From CAYNYF01 sp964401385 (GTDB taxonomy: Bacteria > Planctomycetota > Phycisphaerae > SM23-33): a stretch of DNA of 29,227 nucleotides. The DNA is taken from NCBI GenBank assembly GCA_964401385.1, contig CAYNYF010000055.1, forward strand, positions 1 through 29,227, given 5' to 3'. This document shows positions 1 to 7,072 of the stretch, piece by piece. The position numbers and the translations under genes are program-made. The notes beneath the pieces are model-generated. The model did no database searches, was not told the DNA's origin, and saw only the letters and a program-made list of their open reading frames with translations. Position 1 is the first letter of the stretch; each line of letters begins with the position of its first letter.

Positions 1-1464
1 GATCAGCAGCGACGGGATTCGCTGCGATGCTACGGCAACAGTGAGGGCCGGACTCCCACCTTCGACCGCCTGGCGGCCGAGGGCATTGTCTTCGACAACG
101 CCTTCGCACCCGTGCCACTATGTGGCCCGGCGCGGGCGTCGCTGCTGACGGGCCTGCGGCCGATCCATCACGGGATTCTCTTCAACGTCGAGTCCGGCTG
201 CGTGGCTGGGCGTGACTTCGCCGGGCGGCCCGAGGGTTTCGGCCAGCGGCTGCGGGATCGCGGCTACCACTGCGCCCACGTGGGCAAGTGGCACATCGGG
301 ACGGACTTGACGCCCGCCGAGTGTGGCTTTGAGGGGGTCTACTACCGCGGCTACGGCTACCCCGAGGCCCATCCTCACTACCTGGAGTACCTCCGTCGCC
401 TCGGCCTGCCGGGCTTCGTCCTGCGCCAGCAGCGCCACAGCGACGGCTTGCCCGGTCGGAAGGGCTTCCTGCTGACGGCGGTGCAAGACGGTGGGGTGGA
501 GGCGTCGGTGCCGTACTACCTGGCCGAGCAGGCGATCGCCGCGATGCGTTCGGCCGTCGAGGCGAGACGGGAGTTTTTCGTGGGCGTGAACTTCTGGGGC
601 CCGCACGCACCCTACATTCTGCCCGAGCAGTACGCGCGGATGCACGACGCAGCCGCGGTGGCCCCGCCCGCGACGAGCTGCGAGGACCTCGCCGGCAAGC
701 CCCGGCTGCAGCAGGACTACGCCCGCTATTGGGGCGTGGACGGCTTCGACGCCAGCCGCTGGGCCGAACTCGTTGCCGCCTGCTACGGGTACATCTCGTT
801 GATCGACGCGCAGGTGGGGCGGCTGCTGGCGTGCCTGGCCGACATCGGCGTCGCCGGTGAAACGGCCGTGATCTTCACCACCGACCACGGGGGGATGGTC
901 GGCTCGCACGGGCTGATGGACAAGGGGCCGTTCCTGTACGATCCGGTCTGCCGGGTGCCGCTGATCGTCCGCCTGCCCGGCGGCCGCGGCGGCGGCACGC
1001 GCGACGAACACATCGTCTACAACATGGACCTGATGCCCACTTTTCTGGAGCTGGCCGGCGCCGACGTTCCCGAGCGGCTGGACGCGGCTTCGCTGTTGCC
1101 GCTGTGCGGGGGCGAGGCCGGCCAGTTCCCCGAACGTGCGGCGGCGTTCGGCGAGTACCACGGCCACCAGGTGCCAGCATTCGGGCGGATGGTCCGCACG
1201 GAGCGATACAAGTACGTTTTCAACGGATGCGGCCTCGACGAGCTGTACGACCTGAGGTCGGACCCGCTGGAGCGGCGCAACCTCATCGACGATCCCGCCG
1301 CTCGCCAACCGCTGGCGGAGCTGCGGGCCATGCTGGCCGAGTACCTCCGCCGGCAGCAGGACCCCGTGCTGCGATTTTACCTTGGCACGCGGATGGAAGG
1401 AGAGGGGCCGAAATCGCCGCGAGGCCCGTCGCGGCGCCCCCAGCGAAAGGCAAGACCAGAATGA
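1..1464 (+). CDS. Sulfatase (type I, formylglycine-dependent), 5' end outside window
   Basis: The reading frame is open from base 1, so the N-terminus (usually with the first metal-binding DD pair) lies upstream. The 487 visible residues show the alkaline-phosphatase-superfamily sulfatase core. The CxPxR signature is CGPAR, with Cys at visible residue 41, the residue normally converted to formylglycine. HVGKWHIG lies near residue 93, a TDHGG metal-binding motif near 295, and a closing RTERYKY...ELYDL...DP segment is typical of the C-terminal subdomain. Such enzymes hydrolyse sulfate esters, in this setting most likely on polysaccharides. The exact substrate cannot be read from sequence. The stop overlaps the next start (ATGA at 1461-1464), implying translational coupling with the glycosidase-like protein. 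The family is secure; whether it is exported is unknown because the signal region is missing. Confidence 0.93.
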   Translation, partial: DQQRRDSLRCYGNSEGRTPTFDRLAAEGIVFDNAFAPVPLCGPARASLLTGLRPIHHGILFNVESGCVAGRDFAGRPEGFGQRLRDRGYHCAHVGKWHIGTDLTPAECGFEGVYYRGYGYPEAHPHYLEYLRRLGLPGFVLRQQRHSDGLPGRKGFLLTAVQDGGVEASVPYYLAEQAIAAMRSAVEARREFFVGVNFWGPHAPYILPEQYARMHDAAAVAPPATSCEDLAGKPRLQQDYARYWGVDGFDASRWAELVAACYGYISLIDAQVGRLLACLADIGVAGETAVIFTTDHGGMVGSHGLMDKGPFLYDPVCRVPLIVRLPGGRGGGTRDEHIVYNMDLMPTFLELAGADVPERLDAASLLPLCGGEAGQFPERAAAFGEYHGHQVPAFGRMVRTERYKYVFNGCGLDELYDLRSDPLERRNLIDDPAARQPLAELRAMLAEYLRRQQDPVLRFYLGTRMEGEGPKSPRGPSRRPQRKARPE

Positions 1465-3800
1465 GCAAAGAGGAATGGTCTGAAGGGCTCTCCCGGACCT
1501 CTATTGGTCGATTCGGCGGGCTTCGAGACGACCTGATTCCCTACAACAACGGATACCTCACGGCAAACGCCACCGCCACGCGGCTTTACCTGGCCGATGG
1601 CGACCGTCCGGTCGAGCTGGGGTGGTATCATCTCCCGAAGGACTTCCGACAGGAGACCCGCGCGAGCTGGGTATCGATGCAGTATCGCTTCGCCACGGCG
1701 GATGGCCGGCCACACTCCACGGTTACGCGGTCGCTGCTGTTCCCGGGCTTCCGCTACGCGCTCCATAGCGGCACGTTTGAGTACTACTGGCGGATTCGGG
1801 GATACGGCCCGACGCGGCTCCTGCTGCCGCTTGCCGGCGGCGTTGCGGTCGTGGAGGCGACCTCCGGCTACGACGCCGCGCGTGACGGCGAGCTAGGCAA
1901 GCCGTGGGCGCTCTTCTCGTTCGCTGAGTCCGCCATGCCGTTCGACTATCCCATGATGTTCACCTTCGACAGGCGCCCCGTGAGGATCGAGGTGTGGACG
2001 CAGGAGTACCTGAAGATCCACTTCGCGGAAAAGGACGCCGCCGTCGTGCAGGTCCATCCGTTCGGCGCTCAGCGGCTCGACAAGGAACTCGCCGCGGGCT
2101 GGCGGGAGGGCCTCCCCGCGGCCGAGGAGGCGCGAATGGACCTTTGGGCGGCGGCCGCGCTGGCCTACCCGGTCCGGTGCCGGGAGCTGTTCCGCATCGA
2201 CGAGCAGCGGGGCGTGCTGAGGGTCCGCAACGAGTTCGAGTATGAGGAATCCCGAAGCGACTGGCCCGTCGAGTCGCTGCATCTTGCCCCGCTGCCGCCG
2301 GCGGTGGCCAACGCCCGTCACCATCTCGACGATGGCGAGGTGGCAGTGGCCGGAGAGATGCTCCCGGAGTTGTGCCCCACCTTCCACGGCTGGTACGAGG
2401 CCGTGAAGGGCGAGGTCCTGGAGTACGAGATCCCGCTGTCGCGATTCCGCAACCTCGCGCCCGCCCCGATGCGGGTCGAGCACAACCCCCTGGCCGACGA
2501 TCTGACGGACCGGCTGACCGGCTACCTCACCCGCGGTGAGTACCTCACGTTCGGCGGCGACGAGGACTACGATCCGCAGTGCTCGATGGACTCCCTGCAC
2601 GACCTGCGGATCCTGGCGTGGGCGACCTGGTCGATCGCGCCTCACAGACGCCCGGAGGTGATCGAGCTGCTGACGCGAGGCCTCCGGGGGCTGCCGGAGG
2701 AGGACTTTCTGGAGTTCGAGGCGCCCTTCACCGGAACGGCGTGGGCCCGGCACAGATCGTTCTTCCGCTACCGTGGGGTCGTGGACTACGACTGCGAGTG
2801 GTACAACGGCATGAACCTGGCCGGGCTGTGGGCGTACGATTACTTCACGACGGGGGAGGAGTCGCTGGAGCTCCTCCGGCGCCGCTGGCCGCTGATGCGG
2901 AAGCTGTTCGCCTACTACCAGGCGTTCGCCGACTGGGCACTGACGGTGGCGTGGACGTCCGCGCGGGGGGAGTGCGTGTGGCTCGACGGCATCAACTACG
3001 CCTACGAAGGGATGCTCGCGTTTGCGGCCATGGCGCGCAAGATCGGCGAGCGGGCCGACGCTGCCTGGGGCGATTACCTGTCGGCGAAGGCGGAGCTTTT
3101 CATCCGGAACTGTTGGAACTCGGCGCCCTACGTGGAGCGGTTTTTCCCGGCCGACGGCGCGGTGCCCGCCGTCGCCTCGGGCTACTACGAATGTGCGCCC
3201 ACCGCCTACGGCGACAACAGCGGCTTCTCGTGCGGCAACTACGGCTACGCCGTGCGCGAGGTGCTGATGCTGCTGAAGGACATGAACAAGGCCGGGGACC
3301 TGTCCCGGGGGCTGTCGCGCTTCGCACGGGCGTATCCCGACTGGCTGCGGAAGCCTTACGAAGCCACCAAGGCCGGCGAGCTTGGGGATTGGCACGCGAG
3401 GATCGATCCCCGCCGGCCGATTCACCATTACTTCCTGGACCCGCGGCTGATGGTGTCGGCGCTGGTGCTCGCCGAAGACGTCCCGACGCTCGCGGAGGCA
3501 GGCGCTCCCCTGAGCGGCCCGGTGCTGGAATGCTTCCTGGTGTCCATGGCGCCGTTGCTGCTGGTGCCGCGCGACGCGTGCTTCCTTGGAGCGGTCTGGG
3601 ACGATCAGGCGAAGGCCCTGAAGCTCCGGCTTTCCGGCGACGGCCCGACCACCGTCGCGCTTGCCCATGCACAGCCCGCCACAAAGACGGTCCCCGCCCC
3701 GCTGGAGGTGGTCCGGCAGGAAGGCCGGGTGCTCTACCGATTCGATCTGTCCGGCCCGACGGATATCGTTTTCGAATTTGACGGGGCGCCGGGAGCTTAG
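1461..3800 (+). CDS. Six-hairpin (alpha/alpha toroid) glycosidase-like protein
   Basis: The 779-residue protein starts at the ATG that overlaps the sulfatase stop; the same frame is open further upstream only as a shadow of the sulfatase. The N-terminal ~330 residues look beta-rich, with many aromatic and Arg positions. From about residue 350 the protein changes to helical repeats rich in W, Y, D and E (DCEWYNGMNLAGLWAYDY near 442, WLDGINYAYEGMLAF near 506, YGDNSGFSCGNYGYAVREVL near 575). That is the look of a six-hairpin glycosidase or lyase toroid. A short beta tail (residues ~700-779) closes it, as in many such enzymes. There is no signal peptide or membrane segment. I cannot assign a GH or PL family. 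Coupling to a sulfatase suggests it acts on a desulfated oligosaccharide (inference). Catalytic residues were not identified. Confidence 0.75.
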   Translation: MSKEEWSEGLSRTSIGRFGGLRDDLIPYNNGYLTANATATRLYLADGDRPVELGWYHLPKDFRQETRASWVSMQYRFATADGRPHSTVTRSLLFPGFRYALHSGTFEYYWRIRGYGPTRLLLPLAGGVAVVEATSGYDAARDGELGKPWALFSFAESAMPFDYPMMFTFDRRPVRIEVWTQEYLKIHFAEKDAAVVQVHPFGAQRLDKELAAGWREGLPAAEEARMDLWAAAALAYPVRCRELFRIDEQRGVLRVRNEFEYEESRSDWPVESLHLAPLPPAVANARHHLDDGEVAVAGEMLPELCPTFHGWYEAVKGEVLEYEIPLSRFRNLAPAPMRVEHNPLADDLTDRLTGYLTRGEYLTFGGDEDYDPQCSMDSLHDLRILAWATWSIAPHRRPEVIELLTRGLRGLPEEDFLEFEAPFTGTAWARHRSFFRYRGVVDYDCEWYNGMNLAGLWAYDYFTTGEESLELLRRRWPLMRKLFAYYQAFADWALTVAWTSARGECVWLDGINYAYEGMLAFAAMARKIGERADAAWGDYLSAKAELFIRNCWNSAPYVERFFPADGAVPAVASGYYECAPTAYGDNSGFSCGNYGYAVREVLMLLKDMNKAGDLSRGLSRFARAYPDWLRKPYEATKAGELGDWHARIDPRRPIHHYFLDPRLMVSALVLAEDVPTLAEAGAPLSGPVLECFLVSMAPLLLVPRDACFLGAVWDDQAKALKLRLSGDGPTTVALAHAQPATKTVPAPLEVVRQEGRVLYRFDLSGPTDIVFEFDGAPGA

Positions 3801-3850
3801 TAGTCCTTCGCTGTTGATCCTGCCGGTTCAGTCGAAAGGCTTGGCGGGTG

Positions 3851-4642
3851 CTATCCCTTTCGCGCGACGATAGCGATACCCGGCACGTAGGCCAGCCAGT
3901 GTGCCCAACTGCCCGGCCGAGCACCCGCATCCGGCTGGTTACCCAACGCAGTGTCCTGAACGTGCAGGAGGGCAAGTCCCGCCGCCAGCAGGCCGTTGAA
4001 CACATCGCCCATGCAGTGGCGAAACTGAATACCGTCTTGCGGCGTCTGCTCGCCCCTCTGCGCGTATGGCACGGTGATGCGATAGCCTTCGCCATCCCAG
4101 GAATCGGGGCACACGAACTCAACAGCGGGATTGGTGAACTGCACCAGGTGCAAGCCGCCCGGCCGCAGCACTCTGACGACCTCGCGATACACCTGCGGCG
4201 CGTCAGGCACCCACGCCATCCCCATGTTGTACACGACATCCTGGGATTCGCTGCCGAGCGGAGACAGATCGCGCATGTCGCCTTGGACGGTGGTCACTTC
4301 GTATCCATAGTGCGCGGCCGCCTTCCTGTCGCCGGCCAACTGGCCCTCGCACAGGTCAAATACGGTCACGCGCGCCCCGAGGAGAGAGAACACGGCCGAC
4401 TGTTGGCCCCCGCCGGCCGCCAGGCACAAGACGTCCTTGCCCTGTACGTTCTGCATTACCATTCTGTCGGCGGCATCATCACAGTGCGGTCTGGGAAGAG
4501 CGGTCGTGCGGCGCTCTGCATATGCCCGGTAGGATCCGACGTCGAGGGCCAACCAAGGCCGAGTGCATCCAGCACCGGTCCTGACCGCTTCTTCCCAGTG
4601 TCGCTTGTTGACGCCGGCAATATCGTGGTAGCGGCCCATCAT
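3851..4642 (-). CDS. Class I SAM-dependent methyltransferase
   Basis: The 263-residue protein begins MMGRYHD. The start is fixed by GGAGGAAGG 8 nt upstream on the minus strand; the open frame extends further upstream but without plausible protein. Motif I is VLCLAAGGGQQS (near residue 70), an SAM-binding glycine loop slightly off the usual GxGxG. It is followed by an acidic strand end (VTVFDLCEGQL), then GDMRDL (motif II/III area) and VLRPGGLHLV (post-motif LRPGG), a canonical class I Rossmann methyltransferase order. Trp-rich N-terminal text (HWEEAV, PWLALD) is typical of a UbiE/small-molecule methyltransferase subgroup. Substrate unknown, cytoplasmic. It converges on the glycosidase-like gene with only 50 bp between stops and diverges from the 62-codon ORF. 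Context gives no pathway. Confidence 0.88.
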   Translation of the reverse strand: MMGRYHDIAGVNKRHWEEAVRTGAGCTRPWLALDVGSYRAYAERRTTALPRPHCDDAADRMVMQNVQGKDVLCLAAGGGQQSAVFSLLGARVTVFDLCEGQLAGDRKAAAHYGYEVTTVQGDMRDLSPLGSESQDVVYNMGMAWVPDAPQVYREVVRVLRPGGLHLVQFTNPAVEFVCPDSWDGEGYRITVPYAQRGEQTPQDGIQFRHCMGDVFNGLLAAGLALLHVQDTALGNQPDAGARPGSWAHWLAYVPGIAIVARKG

Positions 4643-4942
4643 TTCGCCTTCCTCCGCCCGTGTGCACGGTGCCCCATGTGTGCGCGGGTTGTCATTGCGA
4701 CGCTGACGTTCCTGCTGCCGGTCGTGAGAAGTCGCTCCCATCGTACCCCTTCTGGACCTATGCCTCCACCGGCCGCTGCACCGTGGCCGCTCCGCTGCCT
4801 CCGGTGCCCATCGGCGCGCTCCACAGCGTGGACCGTATGGTACAATCAAACGGCCCGCGGCGGCCCCGTGCATGGGCCGAGTGGGAAACGCCCATCGGCT
4901 TGTGTCTTCGCACAGGCCAAGCCGAACAAGGAGAACACGGAC
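4643..4942. other. Divergent intergenic region, 300 bp
   Basis: This region separates the methyltransferase (-) from the 62-codon ORF and GH123-like gene (+). It holds the two opposed Shine-Dalgarno sites (GGAGG on minus just above 4642; AAGGAG at 4928-4933 on plus) and one extended -10-like box on plus. I see no RNA gene or repeat. Confidence 0.6.
4838..4846 (+). promoter_or_regulatory. Possible extended -10 promoter
   Basis: TGGTACAAT fits an extended sigma-70 -10 element (TGn plus TACAAT, five of six matches to TATAAT). No good -35 box lies 16-18 bp upstream. It is about 95 bp ahead of the 62-codon ORF and would drive that ORF and the GH123-like gene. This is sequence resemblance only. 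Confidence 0.35.
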
Positions 4943-5131
4943 ATGAAATCGGCTGCTGCCCTTGCCGGATCGCTGTTCGGTGCCGGCCGCGCCCACCAGT
5001 GCCTTGTCTCCGAGATCGGCATCCCCGCCCCGGTGGTCTCCAAGGGTAAGGAACTCGAGGCCCTCCATACGGCCAAGACGCTTCAGCCGTTCGCCGACAT
5101 CACCGTCGTGACCGGCCGAGATCGAGAATGA
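4943..5131 (+). CDS. Small ORF (62 aa), unknown, coupled to GH123-like gene
   Basis: The ATG at 4943 follows AAGGAG with a 9-nt spacer, one of the best ribosome sites in the window. The stop TGA (5129-5131) overlaps an ATG at 5128 that is in frame with the following GH123-like protein. The peptide starts MKSAAALAGSLFGAGRAH and ends DITVVTGRDRE. It has a short Ala/Gly-rich start but no convincing signal peptide. I do not recognise it. It could be a leader peptide that couples translation, a small protein, or the surviving fragment of a larger gene. The reverse frame is also open through this region, so coding status is uncertain. Confidence 0.4.
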   Translation: MKSAAALAGSLFGAGRAHQCLVSEIGIPAPVVSKGKELEALHTAKTLQPFADITVVTGRDRE

Positions 5132-5142
5132 AAGGGCACGCC

Positions 5143-7062
5143 ATGCAGCCTCGGAAACTGACCCGCCGGAGCCATTGCCTCTTGGTGATCGTGATGGGAA
5201 TGCTGTCGAGCGTCGCGCTGGGAGCGGACATGCGGATCTGGTGCATTCACGACATGGCGAAGATCGACCCGGTCTCGGGCAAGGCGTTTGAGGACAACCC
5301 CGCGCTTTATCCCAAGGGGCTCCGGGGCGACTACCGGGCGCGCAACGGCGTCTGGGACGCCAACCGCGGCTCGGTCCGCCTGTTCGCCGCCCGGAACGAG
5401 GTGGTCGCGTTTCAGATCATCCTGTCGCCGGATCGGCCGGTCAAAGGCGTGACGCTGAAGGCGACGGACCTGGTCGGCCCGGGGGCGAGGATCCCCGCCG
5501 GCAACGTGACCATGTTCCGCGAATGGTACCTGCACGTTACCAAGTCGACCGTCAAGCACGCGCTGGGCGACGGGTGGTATCCTGATCCGCTCATCCCCCT
5601 GCGGCTGGGGCACGAGAGATTCGGCGCGCCGCTGGACATCCCCGATCCGCGCAACAAGGTCGAGGGGCAGAAGAACCAAGCCGTCTGGGTTGATGTGTAC
5701 GTGCCGGAGTCGGCCCGGCCGGGAGTGTACAAGGGCGCCATAGAGATCGGCGGGCCCGTAGCCAGGCGGGTACCAGTCGAGCTGGAGGTGCTCGACGTCA
5801 CGATCCCCGACGCGTTCCACTACATGATGTGTCTGAACAACTACGGCACGGTCAACCACAAGCCCGAGCCGATGCGGATCAAGTACTACCAGCTCTTCCA
5901 GCGCCACCGCGTCTACCTGTCCAACGACAACGGACGGGTCACGCCGAAGATCGACAAGAACACGGGGAAGATTGACTGGGCCACGTACGATCGCCGCCAG
6001 GCGCCTCTGCTGGACGGCTCGGCCTTCACGGGCAAGCACAGCTACGGCGCCGGCCCGATGCAAGGCACGCCGCTGGTCATGCTGCAACTGCCCTTCAACT
6101 GCCGCATCAAGCGGTACGACCGGCGCCGGCACGCCAGCCAGAACTGGCCGGATACCTTCCGCATGGGCGACCCGGCCTACGAGAAGCTCTTCAAGGACAC
6201 GGTGAAGGCGTTCGACCGGCACTGGCGCCAGAAGGGCTGGACCCGGACCATGCCCGTCCTGTACGCCGACGGCGCCGACGAGCCGACGCACTACAAGGAA
6301 TACGAGCAGATCCGCTACATCGGCATGCTGATTCAGCAGGCCAAGAAGGAGATGAGCAGCGACCGGATCCGCTTTAAGGTGGACATCGGCAACTTCGCGA
6401 ACGTCGCCAGCCGGGTGCGCCAGTTCAAATCGCTCGAGGGCATGATGCAGTATCTCGATCCGGCCATCGACTTCTGGTGCTGCAACGGCGGCACATTCGC
6501 CAGCGGCGTGCCGCTGTACGACGTGGATGGGGTCTCACGTCGCATCGCCGGGGGCAAGCTGGCCTTCTACTATGGAACCAACCTCCCCCCCGAGCAGGGC
6601 GGGTCGTTCGTGGACTCCGAGTCGGTGGGCGCCCGGGTGTGGGCCCTGATCGCCGCGAGGTATGAGCTGACCGGGGGGGAGATCTGGCATTTCATGGTCA
6701 ACGGCGCCAACGCCTGGACCGGGCCCAACTCCGCCAGCAAGGACGGCAAGAAACGCCTGTACGGGTACGCCCAGCACGTCTATCCGGAAAAGGGCATGGG
6801 CGTGGACTTCGGCGAACCCATCGCCAGCATCCGCCTGAAGGGCTTCCGCCGCGGCCAGCAGGACGCCGAGTACGTCTGGCTCGCCCGGCAGGGGGGGCGA
6901 AAGGAACTGGCCGAGGAACTGATCCGCAAGCTGATTCCCCGCGCTCTGAACGAGGTCCGCAGGCTGCCGCGCGACCACGTCGGCCTCTGGCCGCACGACC
7001 CGGCGGTGTTCGAAACGGCCCGCCGCCAGCTCGGTCGGGCCCTGGCCGGGTCAGGGAAGTAG
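5143..7062 (+). CDS. GH123/DUF4091-like secreted protein 1 (catalytic DE present)
   Basis: Starting at the ATG at 5143, the 639-residue protein has a clean signal peptide (RKLTRR, then hydrophobic core, then SVALGA before DMR). The in-frame ATG at 5128 would add five residues. The N-terminal beta region carries family phrases LFAARNEVVAFQIIL and VDVYVPESARPGVYKG. The central barrel contains GADEPT with Asp379-Glu380, matching the adjacent Asp-Glu used in GH123 N-acetyl-galactosaminidases. The C-terminal DUF4091 segment has the RGQQDAEYVWLA pattern. GH123 enzymes cleave beta-GalNAc linkages by substrate-assisted catalysis; whether this one does is inference. It is coupled upstream to the 62-codon ORF and its stop lies 10 bp from that of the convergent esterase gene. 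Of the three paralogs here it is the only one that keeps the DE pair. Confidence 0.85.
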   Translation: MQPRKLTRRSHCLLVIVMGMLSSVALGADMRIWCIHDMAKIDPVSGKAFEDNPALYPKGLRGDYRARNGVWDANRGSVRLFAARNEVVAFQIILSPDRPVKGVTLKATDLVGPGARIPAGNVTMFREWYLHVTKSTVKHALGDGWYPDPLIPLRLGHERFGAPLDIPDPRNKVEGQKNQAVWVDVYVPESARPGVYKGAIEIGGPVARRVPVELEVLDVTIPDAFHYMMCLNNYGTVNHKPEPMRIKYYQLFQRHRVYLSNDNGRVTPKIDKNTGKIDWATYDRRQAPLLDGSAFTGKHSYGAGPMQGTPLVMLQLPFNCRIKRYDRRRHASQNWPDTFRMGDPAYEKLFKDTVKAFDRHWRQKGWTRTMPVLYADGADEPTHYKEYEQIRYIGMLIQQAKKEMSSDRIRFKVDIGNFANVASRVRQFKSLEGMMQYLDPAIDFWCCNGGTFASGVPLYDVDGVSRRIAGGKLAFYYGTNLPPEQGGSFVDSESVGARVWALIAARYELTGGEIWHFMVNGANAWTGPNSASKDGKKRLYGYAQHVYPEKGMGVDFGEPIASIRLKGFRRGQQDAEYVWLARQGGRKELAEELIRKLIPRALNEVRRLPRDHVGLWPHDPAVFETARRQLGRALAGSGK

Positions 7063-7072
7063 CCCCGCACGG

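Noticed and set aside
1893..3668. Long minus-strand open frame opposite the six-hairpin gene
   Set aside because: Low-complexity His/Arg/Gln-rich text without motifs. The plus-strand frame is coupled to the sulfatase and reads as protein.
3813..3826. GTTGATCCTGCCGG, identical to the start of archaeal/eukaryal SSU rRNA
   Set aside because: Only 14 nt match and neither flank continues as rRNA. It lies between two convergent protein genes, so it is chance.
3848..4942. Plus-strand frame through the methyltransferase
   Set aside because: It is the mirror of a gene with SAM-binding motifs. Only its last 62 codons (from 4943) have a ribosome site and are kept as a separate small ORF.
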